Shown here: positions 19,675 through 27,889 of the stretch, one piece after another
Layout: every line of letters begins with the position of its first letter
How positions within the stretch are numbered: position 1 is the first letter of the stretch
DNA from: JBBATK01 sp039810585
Lineage (GTDB): Bacteria > Bacteroidota > Ignavibacteria > Kapaibacteriales > NICIL-2
DNA length: 64,000 nt
Assembly: GCA_039810585.1 (NCBI GenBank)
Contig: JBDHXF010000004.1
Span: 82,296 to 146,295, forward strand
Direction of reading: 5' to 3'
Translations under genes and position numbers: made by a program
The notes under the pieces: model-generated
The model's database searches: none
What the model was told of the DNA's origin: nothing
What the model saw: only the letters and a program-made list of their open reading frames with translations

Positions 19675-19961
19675 GAGATCCCCCAAAAGGTAGTTAGTGG
19701 TACAAAAATCTTATAGTTGTCGATCGTTTGCTCTTTAGTCAATAATACGATGTTGTTCAAGCTTGTTTCACCTTACAACATGCACTCCCTCTTGTTGATG
19801 TTCGCAACTTCGCTGATACACAGACTGTGTACCGCTCCCCCGAGTTTGCTGAACAGACTCCTTCCCCACATATGAGTTCTATGGAGTAGGTGCAAGTGTA
19901 AAGTTGAGAAATTCTGCTGAAATAATCAAAGAATTTCTTCTCTGATATCATTTTAGCTACG
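19675..19961. other. Gene-free stretch between purN and the T9SS gene
   Basis: These 287 bp hold the leader and presumably the promoter of the T9SS gene. A 9-bp stem (19907-19915 with 19930-19938) lies just past the purN stop but has no T run. The 72-codon frame here (19757-19975, minus) has no homology I recognise and looks like chance. Confidence 0.5.
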
Positions 19962-20570
19962 TTAATGTGACACAAAACTCTCTAACACGTGTTTTTCCAG
20001 GATCTTGGGGTACAATTCGTGCTCAATTTTTCGGGTCTTTTCCGCTAGACTTTCTATACTCTCACCATAGTCCAGTTGAAACGACGTTTGTGCCAAGATT
20101 CGTCCTTCGTCGTACTGCCGATTCACAAGGTGTATAGTGGCACCGGATTTGTCCGACCCTGCCTCCAACACTGCCTGAAATACACGCTCACCGTACATTC
20201 CCTTGCCGCCAAACTGAGGAAGCAGAGCCGGATGCACGTTGAGAATGCGTGACTCAAACGCGTCGATCACCCGATCCGGAACCTTACGCATGAAGCCCGC
20301 CAGACACACGACATCAACCGCGTACTCTGCCAGGTACTTCAAGAGTTCCGTCTCATTCGCTACAGGGTCATCCGCTCTGGCGTGAAGAATACAGCTCTGC
20401 ACTCCGTAGCGCTGAGCTACCTGCACAACTCCGGCTGTCTCCCGTGTACTTACAATAAGAACCACACGGTAGGCACAACGCTCAGCGCTTCGTTCATATC
20501 GAATAATCGCTTCGGCATTTGTACCGGCGCCGGATGCACAAATTGCAACGCGAACAGGTTCGAAACTCAC
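19962..20570 (-). CDS. purN: Phosphoribosylglycinamide formyltransferase PurN
   Basis: This 202-residue enzyme transfers a formyl group from 10-formyl-THF to GAR, the third step of purine synthesis. The N-terminus VRVAICASGAGTNAEAIIRY binds GAR phosphate. The catalytic segment is NVHPALLPQFGGKGMYG (Asn and His), with the Asp of VNRQYDEGRILAQ. VVCLAGFMRKVP is the usual folate-site strand. It starts with GTG, overlapping the stop of the upstream Rossmann-fold gene (GTGA), so the two are translationally coupled. The other purine genes of the window (purM, purC) are not linked to it. Confidence 0.92.
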   Translation of the reverse strand: MSFEPVRVAICASGAGTNAEAIIRYERSAERCAYRVVLIVSTRETAGVVQVAQRYGVQSCILHARADDPVANETELLKYLAEYAVDVVCLAGFMRKVPDRVIDAFESRILNVHPALLPQFGGKGMYGERVFQAVLEAGSDKSGATIHLVNRQYDEGRILAQTSFQLDYGESIESLAEKTRKIEHELYPKILEKHVLESFVSH

Positions 20571-22252
20571 CGCTTGATTCTCCCCCCACGCTCCTCGTGA
20601 TGCAGTATGAATGCCGCTAATTTGCCTTCGTCAACTTGTGTAAATCCGTCCCAGTAGCGGAGGTCAAACTCATATCGCGAGCCTGTCTCAGACGCATCGA
20701 TCGACTGTAACGACTGCTGAATGGTATGGAGGCGCTTGATCCACGCGTGCATGTTTGGCGACCGCAAGTCAACCCACCCATCGTGACACCATTTATCAAG
20801 CGTCTCCGGATCGACGGCTAGCGACTCAGCTCCTTTTTGCAGCGGAATCAAAACGTGCTCTCCGCGAAGATAATCCCGTCCGTTCGCTAACAAAATCACT
20901 AAACCGACAGAGAGAATCGTCTGCCGCAGTGAATCGTTCGCTCTGATTTGCTCTTGCGCTTTTGCGCTCAAATCTTCCGCCGACATCGCCATTAATTCTT
21001 TGGGGTCGGAGGCAATACAGCCCAGAATGTGAGCCTCATACAACAATTTTGTGAGGCGCGGGGGACCCAGCATCTCAAAGGCAATACTGTGCACTCCATG
21101 CTCCGCTTCCAGTTTATGAAGCTGATCAAGAGCCCGCTGGCGCAATGCACCGCCCCGATAGGTCGGTCCCATCACTGTCGCATCAAGACCCTGAATGATT
21201 TCTTTGCCCGTGTTCCCGCCCATGAGTTCCATCACCACCACGTGGGCTATCTCTTCTGGGGTAACCAATTCCATTTGTCCAATGGAACTCACAGCCTCAA
21301 ATTCCGCTCGGGAAAACACGCCGTTTTCGCCTGTATCGATGTAGACAGATTCGAGCGGATTTCCGCTGTGCTCCACACCGCTTGTATCTGCAAAACGGAA
21401 CTCGGACTGCAGACTACGTGCTTCGTTCATGTCTACTCGTTCAAGCGCCTTACCTTTTCTATAGATTTGACCGTACTGAATGGATTTCCACGCTATCGCT
21501 GCGCTCGGTTTCACTTCTTTGATGATGGCTCCTCCCGGCGTACGCGCCATGAGGAAGAGGAGCATCGATTGCGCACCGGCAATGGCCGACTTCGACAACA
21601 GCACTCTCGATGGTTTTTCTTCAGAATGGGTGTAGGGAATATTCAAGCCCATCCCCCCTGTACCACTCGTACCAACCTTCAGATACATGGAACTCGAAGC
21701 GTCGCCTACCGCGCGTTGTACAATCTGGATGTGGCGCACGAGTTGCGGGATGTACAAGGAGGCAAGCAGGCGCTCCACACTCTCATCTTCTAGCGACGAT
21801 TGCTCCAGATCTCTTAAAATCGATCGAGATGTCGAGTACACATCCTGGTACGCAATGGCAGTTGCCGTGTTCACACAGTCTATTACCGCATCGGGCTTAT
21901 ACTGCATGATAAGGTCGTACAGAGCTTGCCGCTTTAGCACCTCGTCACTCAGGTCGTCCACGATGTCGCGCACGAAGGCTAGTCGAGTTTCCGGATTAGC
22001 CAGGATGACATCGCGAGGAGTGTCCTTCCACTCTGTACGACTAAAGATATTGCCCCACCAAGGCACGAAGGTATCAGCCGGCAATTCCGGATATTCAGAG
22101 CGAAATTTCTCTACAACGCTCTGAGCTTCCTGCTCTCGCAGGGAGGTGAGGACGATGCGACGCGGTTGGTGTTTAAGAAGTTTGTGGACGATTGCAGAAC
22201 CGACTAGTCCCCATCCACCGAGGACTACTACCGTCGAACCTTTTAGTGTCAT
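20567..22252 (-). CDS. NAD(P)-binding Rossmann-fold protein, SDR-like, unknown substrate
   Basis: This 561-residue protein begins with a classic dinucleotide-binding site, VVVLGGWGLVGSAIVHKLL (GGxGxxG at residues ~11-17). A second strand follows (RIVLTS). DAVIDCVNTATAIAYQDVY looks like the fourth strand of an extended short-chain dehydrogenase/epimerase fold, and the later YTHSEEKPSRVLLSKSAIAGA could supply a Tyr/Lys or glycine-rich site. The C-terminal ~250 residues are helical, end in an unusual tryptophan-rich stretch and are not recognisable. It is roughly twice the length of a normal SDR. The stop overlaps the purN start. Substrate and pathway are unknown. Confidence 0.7.
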   Translation of the reverse strand: MTLKGSTVVVLGGWGLVGSAIVHKLLKHQPRRIVLTSLREQEAQSVVEKFRSEYPELPADTFVPWWGNIFSRTEWKDTPRDVILANPETRLAFVRDIVDDLSDEVLKRQALYDLIMQYKPDAVIDCVNTATAIAYQDVYSTSRSILRDLEQSSLEDESVERLLASLYIPQLVRHIQIVQRAVGDASSSMYLKVGTSGTGGMGLNIPYTHSEEKPSRVLLSKSAIAGAQSMLLFLMARTPGGAIIKEVKPSAAIAWKSIQYGQIYRKGKALERVDMNEARSLQSEFRFADTSGVEHSGNPLESVYIDTGENGVFSRAEFEAVSSIGQMELVTPEEIAHVVVMELMGGNTGKEIIQGLDATVMGPTYRGGALRQRALDQLHKLEAEHGVHSIAFEMLGPPRLTKLLYEAHILGCIASDPKELMAMSAEDLSAKAQEQIRANDSLRQTILSVGLVILLANGRDYLRGEHVLIPLQKGAESLAVDPETLDKWCHDGWVDLRSPNMHAWIKRLHTIQQSLQSIDASETGSRYEFDLRYWDGFTQVDEGKLAAFILHHEERGGRIKR

Positions 22253-22354
22253 TCGTAACGCAGATATTGTAGGTGGCAGCTTCCCGTTTCGTTCCCCCCG
22301 AACCTTCCTCTGCGCCTTTCATCTGTCCTATATCATTGCTCGCTCCGGCAGAGA

Positions 22355-22393
22355 TTTTTCTTACCGGCGTGCGAAGCACACCGGTAAGAAAAA
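22355..22393. other. 18-bp hairpin without T run, downstream of the OmpA gene
   Basis: The arms at 22355-22372 and 22376-22393 pair over 18 bp with one mismatch around the loop GAA. The T-rich side is in the 5' arm on either strand, so neither strand has a T run after the hairpin and it is not a textbook intrinsic terminator. It lies 14 bp past the stop at 22407. It could still end transcription or protect the 3' end of the mRNA. Confidence 0.55.
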
Positions 22394-22406
22394 TCCACCT
22401 TGCGAA

Positions 22407-23900
22407 CTACTTCAAAATTTTCATTTCTACTCTTCTGTTTTGAGAGCGAGCTTCTTCCGTTGTTCCCTTCACCTTCGGACGCGTTTTTCCATATCCAACA
22501 GTGAGAACACGCTTTTGCTCTATTCCCTGTTGCGTGATGTAGGTCTTTACTGCATCCGCACGACGTTGTGACAGTTGAAGATTATAGTTATCCTCACCAA
22601 CATCATCAGTGTGACCTTCAATCCGAACTCTAATGTCTGGATTCGCCTGTAGGAATTCAACGGCGCGATCTAACTCCGGCATCGACTCATCACTAAGCTC
22701 GGCTTTGTCGGTGTCGAAGAAGATAAGGAGTCGCGTCTCCGCATCATTTGCCAACGGCGTCAGCTTGATGTCGTTATTAACCGTACGCCCTTTTTCAGCC
22801 ACCGGAACGTCCACCCTCTCAGAATAGAACACATAGTCCGGACGCGTAGCCGTGATAGAGTAGCTATGACCGGCGTTTAATGTGACGTAGTACTCACCGC
22901 TTTGATCATCACTGTGTAGGATGGCAACCTTCTGTCTGGTTTTCAAATCCGTTACCACCAGATCAGCACCAAGAGGCTTTCCACTATTGGCGTCTGAAAC
23001 AATGCCGTGCATCGTCAAGACTGCGTCCGGCATTTCCGGATTGGGGTCTGCCATGTAAATGTCGATGCCACCTTGTCCTCCGCTTCGATTGGAAGCAAAG
23101 TAGGCCTTTGTAGAATTGGGAACGGCACAATAGTTGTACTCGTCCGCAGATGAGTTGATCGGTGCGCCAATATTTGTCGGGGTCGAATAAGTCCCCGCCT
23201 TGTAGCGGGTCGTATATATGTCAAATCCTCCCTGTCCGCCGGAGCGATTCGACGCAAAGTATAAGGTGGAATTATCGGCTGCGAGCGACGGTGTCAACTC
23301 ATCACTCGAGGTGTTCACTCCGGAACCAACCAACTCGGCTTTGGTCCAATCTTTTCCTCGACGGTGGCACACGTAGATATCCGTACCTCCCGCGCCACCG
23401 GAACGATCGCTAACAAAGTATAGCGTACTTCCGTCCGGTGATAATGCCGGTTGTGAATCAAAAGCCTCACTGTTGACCTGCGCCCCAAGGTTTCGAACAT
23501 CCGTCCACTTGCCGTTTACTTTGCGAGCGGAATACAAATCCGTGCGACCAAAGCCAACAAGACTGTGCTTGTAGGCCGCAAACACGATAAACTGTCCGTC
23601 CGATGTAACTGATGCAGAGCCAGCTTGGATTGCATCGTTAACTTCGGATCCCAAATTCGTTGGTGATGCCCACCCTTGGCCGTCTCGTTCGCACAGCATA
23701 ATGCGCTGCGTCTTGTCGTTTTCCTGGGTGAACAATAACAACTTGCCGTCCTGCGCAAGAGCAGGCGCAAAATCGTCCTCAGGACCGTTATACTGAAATG
23801 GACTAATCACAACTTGTGCATTGCCTTGAACCGATACCTGAGCCCGCAACATCGTACAAAGAAGGAAGGTCAGGACTGCGTAGAATAGAAAGCTTTTCAT
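22407..23900 (-). CDS. PD40-repeat OmpA family protein
   Basis: This is a 497-residue exported protein. After a signal peptide (MKSFLFYAVLTFLLCTMLRAQ) come repeated TolB/PD40-type beta-propeller blades (FAPALAQDGKLLLFTQ, SQPALSPDGSTLYFVSDRSGGAGGTDIYV, and SLAADNSTLYFASNRSGGQGG twice) up to residue ~280. A carboxypeptidase-regulatory-like domain follows (GIVSDANSGKPLGADLVV). The C-terminal OmpA domain (from ~385) binds peptidoglycan, with IEGHTDDVGEDNYNLQLSQRRADAVKTYI. This is the layout of T9SS-associated PorE-like proteins in Bacteroidota. Start 23900 is preferred over 23936 because AAGGAA precedes it and the signal peptide begins there. Confidence 0.88.
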   Translation of the reverse strand: MKSFLFYAVLTFLLCTMLRAQVSVQGNAQVVISPFQYNGPEDDFAPALAQDGKLLLFTQENDKTQRIMLCERDGQGWASPTNLGSEVNDAIQAGSASVTSDGQFIVFAAYKHSLVGFGRTDLYSARKVNGKWTDVRNLGAQVNSEAFDSQPALSPDGSTLYFVSDRSGGAGGTDIYVCHRRGKDWTKAELVGSGVNTSSDELTPSLAADNSTLYFASNRSGGQGGFDIYTTRYKAGTYSTPTNIGAPINSSADEYNYCAVPNSTKAYFASNRSGGQGGIDIYMADPNPEMPDAVLTMHGIVSDANSGKPLGADLVVTDLKTRQKVAILHSDDQSGEYYVTLNAGHSYSITATRPDYVFYSERVDVPVAEKGRTVNNDIKLTPLANDAETRLLIFFDTDKAELSDESMPELDRAVEFLQANPDIRVRIEGHTDDVGEDNYNLQLSQRRADAVKTYITQQGIEQKRVLTVGYGKTRPKVKGTTEEARSQNRRVEMKILK

Positions 23901-23913
23901 GGTAATTCCTTCT

Positions 23914-24864
23914 TTATAACTTAAACCAAAGACCAACCGTCAATTGCAAACTGTTGAGCATCGCTTTGCTAAAATCAACTTCCGTAGGTGTGATGTTCGT
24001 GGGTAACCGTACGTAATCGTAGGCCACGAAGTCCGAATGCAATGCCGTAAGCATGTACTGATACCGAAGCTCGAGTGCCAATGCCATGGAGCGGTTGATT
24101 GGAACTAAATACCCAACACCCGGAACGACGCCAATGCGAAGAGTATTTGCTTTCCCTACGTCGGCATTTGCCGCCGCGGGTGTGATTTGATTGCCTTGGT
24201 TGACCACGCGCGACATCGACGTCAGCGAATCGGACAACAGATAGGTTTTATCACCATAGGTTGTTGTCCAGAATACGCCCGTTGTATCAAAGGTCATGAC
24301 ATCCGTGCGCGACCAATCTCCCATTTGGAGTGCAATGGGTATCCCGAGCGATAAAAACAAATGCTCGTCTAAGTTTACCCGTACAGTTGGCTCGATGTTC
24401 AGTGCATTAACCTTCCAGGTGTACTGAGCTGTGACCGGAGCAGTAAACGCAAAGGAGTTCTGATCGACAGCATCAATCGCTCCGCGTTGTGAATTCGAAA
24501 AATTCTTCGCGTCATACTCCAGTCGAAGCTGCACCGCCACGGTAGGTGATACCGTATAATCAAGCAAGGCTCCCAGAAGAAGCGATGTACCCGATCCTGT
24601 TGTGAGCACGGTTTCCAAAGGTTGGTCTACTCTGGGTTGTAATGCGTATTCCACGTTTTGGGAAAAACTATTGATGTTAATGCCTCCGTAGATACCCAGC
24701 GCAATAGGAACTTTTTCCGGATGATTCGTCCACGAAAAGGCTGAGCGCTGAGCATCGGTAAGCGGACGTCCGTGAGGCCGTAACACATCCTCTTCTTGAG
24801 CTCGTAAAAAGGGAACGCATACTAATGCGCAAGTGAGAAAAAGCAGCTGAAATCGTAAAAACAT
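23914..24864 (-). CDS. Outer-membrane beta-barrel protein
   Basis: This 316-residue protein has a signal peptide (MFLRFQLLFLTCALVCVPFLRAQ). The rest alternates polar and hydrophobic residues in strands (VAVQLRLEYDAKNF, AQYTWKVNALNIEPTVRVNL, ALALELRYQYMLTAL) and ends in LQLTVGLWFKL, a C-terminal aromatic typical of barrels. It resembles the PorT-like outer-membrane beta-barrel families of Bacteroidota; no specific function is visible. Start 24864 is used because GAGGGGAT precedes it; the longer frame to 25221 overlaps the opposite-strand gene. The gene ends 13 bp before the PD40-OmpA start, so the two form an operon. Confidence 0.78.
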   Translation of the reverse strand: MFLRFQLLFLTCALVCVPFLRAQEEDVLRPHGRPLTDAQRSAFSWTNHPEKVPIALGIYGGININSFSQNVEYALQPRVDQPLETVLTTGSGTSLLLGALLDYTVSPTVAVQLRLEYDAKNFSNSQRGAIDAVDQNSFAFTAPVTAQYTWKVNALNIEPTVRVNLDEHLFLSLGIPIALQMGDWSRTDVMTFDTTGVFWTTTYGDKTYLLSDSLTSMSRVVNQGNQITPAAANADVGKANTLRIGVVPGVGYLVPINRSMALALELRYQYMLTALHSDFVAYDYVRLPTNITPTEVDFSKAMLNSLQLTVGLWFKL

Positions 24865-25032
24865 ACAAATCCCCTCGAATGGTCCTGAGAATACGGCAGG
24901 CAGAAACGGAGCCGCAGGGGGGCAAATTACATGGCAGGAAACTATAGAACCAAGTCGTAATTTGGTGAGGTGAAAAATAGTTGTCGGGCTTGCGTCGTCA
25001 TCGATGTCAGTCGGGCTTACCATTCTGCCTCT

Positions 25033-25878
25033 ATGCCTATGCCACGCGCCGCTCTCCTGGTTCAATTGCGAAACAATCTCTCGTTCACAGAGCTCTGCAT
25101 CGAGAGTATTGAGCAACAGAGCTTTAGAGATTTTGAGCTCATTTTCTTGGCTGACAATGCGTCGAGCAACGTTATCAAAGCTGTCCAAACACGATGTCAG
25201 TCTCTCAGTCTGCCCGCACATGTGGCATGGTCGTCAGAACAACGCTCCGCAGCTCCGGAACAACACCTGCTCCACACTGCTTTGCAGGTATGTTCTGCAG
25301 AATTCCTGATGTTTAGCGATAGCACTATGCTCTTGCATCCGCTGTTTGCGGAGCAGCATGTACTGGGACAACAGTCCGGCTCGATAGCAACCGGTCGTCA
25401 AGTTGAGCTCTCCTCAGCGCTCAGTAGTCGCCTCAATCCCGACGACATCCGATCGCATTGGCTGCAGCGGAAGTACGCGTACGTCCTGTTGGATGGTGTC
25501 TTCGGTCAAAGCACCCAAGTCAGTCGTGGTATTTCCCTTTCGGGATCGGTGTGGCAACGATTGTTGCGACGCAGGAGTGACGACATCTACGCCGCAAATT
25601 TCTCGCTTCGGCGTGATGATGCCGTCAAACTGCGTGACTTTATCGACTCAGCTCTCGAACTGAATCGCGATTCACTAAATCGCTTTGCTGATTTGCGCAT
25701 TCAGATGTACCGCAATAGCATAATCCAATACCATTTGCACGAGTCGCACGACATCCCGCTTCCCTTAGTTCCCGGCGTGCTTGAGCGGGTAAAACGACTG
25801 CGCTACTCGGTATCGGAGCTCGGCCTGCAGCCTGCCCTCATGGAAGCTCCCGGTCTCTTCAGCCGGCGTCGTTTGTAG
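25033..25878 (+). CDS. Family 2 glycosyltransferase-like protein
   Basis: This 281-residue protein starts like a GT-A fold enzyme: AALLVQLRNNLSFTELCIESIEQQSFRDFELIFLADNAS, with an acidic position in DNAS. EFLMFSDSTMLLHP is where the usual DxD would be, but only a single Asp is present. FGQSTQVSRGISLSGSVW and YAANFSLRRDDAV match the acceptor region of the family. Activity may be retained or altered. I use ATG 25033; the frame starts at 24970. It is rightward and diverges from the barrel/OmpA operon. The next rightward gene is an MsbA-like exporter, so a role in envelope glycan assembly is plausible. Confidence 0.65.
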   Translation: MPMPRAALLVQLRNNLSFTELCIESIEQQSFRDFELIFLADNASSNVIKAVQTRCQSLSLPAHVAWSSEQRSAAPEQHLLHTALQVCSAEFLMFSDSTMLLHPLFAEQHVLGQQSGSIATGRQVELSSALSSRLNPDDIRSHWLQRKYAYVLLDGVFGQSTQVSRGISLSGSVWQRLLRRRSDDIYAANFSLRRDDAVKLRDFIDSALELNRDSLNRFADLRIQMYRNSIIQYHLHESHDIPLPLVPGVLERVKRLRYSVSELGLQPALMEAPGLFSRRRL

Positions 25879-26050
25879 TACCCGTTCAGATACAGCTGTG
25901 CTTGCTTCCTACCCAGAAGGCGTGTCAAATAAGCACGCAGAGTGCATCGTCTCTCTTCTCTTCAGAATGGTGTAATTTGCCGGTTCGTGCCGGATAGCAC
26001 CTGCCCCACGCAGCGCATTCCCGCGTGTTGTTCACTACTTCGGATTCCGG

Positions 26051-27889
26051 GTGAAGACATTTCTTCGCGTTTTTTCCTTTGTCCGTCCATACTTGCCTCT
26101 GTTTGTCGGACTGTTCCTGGCAAACATCGCGCTCGGTGCCTTCGGTGCGCTTACCATGGCTGTGATTAAGCCTGTAATGTCCGAACTGTTCGACGAATCC
26201 CGAACTGCTGATGCCGTGATACCGGCCGCCAATGGTTTGCAAGCAGCTAAGGACAGCTTCTTTAAAGCTGTAGACGCTCTCCTTGCAGCCCCTACTCCCG
26301 GAGAACGTCTATTTCACCTCAGCCTGCTCATTGTCGCTCTGTTTGTTCTCAAGAACCTGGTGAAATACTGGAGTGGTGTGAGCTATGCACGTCTTTCCGA
26401 GCTCATCTCCAGAGACATGCGAGCGCTCGTTTTCCAACGTTTGCTCCGCCAGCCACTTAGCTTCTTCAATCAGAACAAAAGTGGCGAGCTCATGGCCCTC
26501 GTCACCAACGAAATCAACACTATGCACGGCAGCATTGTTCCCTTTTTCATGCAGCTGCTTCGCAATCCTATTGAAGTACTCTTGCTTCTGACCTTGCTAC
26601 TATCGATGTCTATGAAGCTCAGTCTCATCGCCATGAGTACCAGTGTCGTGACCTTGGTGGTTATCCGCGTCGCCCGTAAGTATCTGCGTCGATATGCCAC
26701 ACGCATGGCTGACTCTACCGCAGGCTATATCGGAACACTTCAAGAGGCAGTATCTGCTATTCGCATCGTAAAGGCCTTCCGCGCCGAATCCAAAGTATCA
26801 AATCGCTTCTTCGACCACGCCACAGCCTACGTGCGCTCCTCGGTGAAGCTCGCAAAAATCAACGAAGCCATTCCCTCGGTCAACGAGGTGTTCGCCATTA
26901 GCGCTCTGGCTGTCGTTCTCTACGTTGGCGGACATGAGGTTTTTGCAGGCCACATGCGTGGGTCCGATCTTATGACCTTTCTCTTCGCACTCTTTGCCAT
27001 CATGTCGCCGACAGTCTCTTTGGTTTCGGTTCCCGGACAAATCCAGCGCGGCCTCGTTGCTGCAGAGCGTGTATTCAATTTGGTTGATCTTCAGCCTTCG
27101 CTGATCGAGGGTTCAGAGAAGTGTCCGCCCTTCCATAAGGTTCTTCGTTTCGAGAATCTGAGTTTTCACTATCACACGGGCATCGATGTACTGCAGGATG
27201 TGAATTTTGACCTGCCCATAGGCAAAAAAATCGCCCTCGTTGGCGCCTCCGGCAGCGGAAAGTCTACCCTCATCGACCTGCTTGTTCGATTTTATGATCC
27301 CACGAAAGGGCGTGTTCTTCTCGACGGACAGGACATTAGAGGTTTTGATACAAACTCCTACCGCGAACGCTTCGGCATTGTGTCGCAAGATGCCGTGTTG
27401 TTTAACGATACCATCGCCAACAACATCGCATTCAGTCGCGAGTCCTGTAGTCGGGAAGAGATTCACGAGGCTGCTCGCATCGCACACGCAGATTCCTTTA
27501 TCGCAGATCTTCCCCAGGGTTACGATACCATGGTAGGCGATCGTGGTGTATTGCTGTCTGGCGGTCAGCGTCAGCGCATTGCCATTGCTCGGGCCATCGC
27601 CATGAATCCGGACATCTTAGTGTTCGACGAGGCAACGTCTGCGCTCGATTCGGAGTCTGAAAAAATTGTGCAACTCGCCATCACCGACGTCCTCAAGAAC
27701 AGAACAGCCGTGATCATTGCCCATCGACTGTCGACCATTATTGGATGCGATCACATCCTCGTTTTTGACAAGGGACGCATTGTTGAGCAAGGAACGCATA
27801 GCGAACTACTCGATCTCAACGGTCACTACAAGCATTTATACGATTTACAGTTTTCCAAGCACGAGGAAGAGCAGCATGAAGGTCGGTGA
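26051..27889 (+). CDS. MsbA-like ABC exporter (fused membrane and ATPase domains)
   Basis: This is a 612-residue half-transporter. Residues ~1-330 contain the type I exporter transmembrane domain of about six helices (LPLFVGLFLANIALGAFGALTM; LLLSMSMKLSLIAMSTSVVTLVV). The ATPase domain has Walker A GASGSGKST near residue 398, signature LSGGQRQR near 498, Walker B ILVFDEATSALD near 520 and the switch His in IIAHRLSTI. By length and order it belongs to the MsbA/lipid A or multidrug group; the substrate cannot be set from sequence. It starts with GTG and overlaps the next gene by 14 bp. Confidence 0.9.
   Translation: MKTFLRVFSFVRPYLPLFVGLFLANIALGAFGALTMAVIKPVMSELFDESRTADAVIPAANGLQAAKDSFFKAVDALLAAPTPGERLFHLSLLIVALFVLKNLVKYWSGVSYARLSELISRDMRALVFQRLLRQPLSFFNQNKSGELMALVTNEINTMHGSIVPFFMQLLRNPIEVLLLLTLLLSMSMKLSLIAMSTSVVTLVVIRVARKYLRRYATRMADSTAGYIGTLQEAVSAIRIVKAFRAESKVSNRFFDHATAYVRSSVKLAKINEAIPSVNEVFAISALAVVLYVGGHEVFAGHMRGSDLMTFLFALFAIMSPTVSLVSVPGQIQRGLVAAERVFNLVDLQPSLIEGSEKCPPFHKVLRFENLSFHYHTGIDVLQDVNFDLPIGKKIALVGASGSGKSTLIDLLVRFYDPTKGRVLLDGQDIRGFDTNSYRERFGIVSQDAVLFNDTIANNIAFSRESCSREEIHEAARIAHADSFIADLPQGYDTMVGDRGVLLSGGQRQRIAIARAIAMNPDILVFDEATSALDSESEKIVQLAITDVLKNRTAVIIAHRLSTIIGCDHILVFDKGRIVEQGTHSELLDLNGHYKHLYDLQFSKHEEEQHEGR

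Noticed and set aside
19907..19938. Terminator of purN
   Set aside because: The 9-bp stem is AT-rich with a long loop and no T run.
19757..19975. 72-codon leftward frame after purN
   Set aside because: It has no homology I recognise and a cysteine-rich random composition.
21029..21793. 254-codon rightward frame
   Set aside because: It is antisense to the Rossmann-fold gene and shows no domain features.
24865..25221. N-terminal extension of the beta-barrel gene
   Set aside because: It overlaps the opposite-strand glycosyltransferase-like gene, and a signal peptide with GAGGGG starts at 24864.
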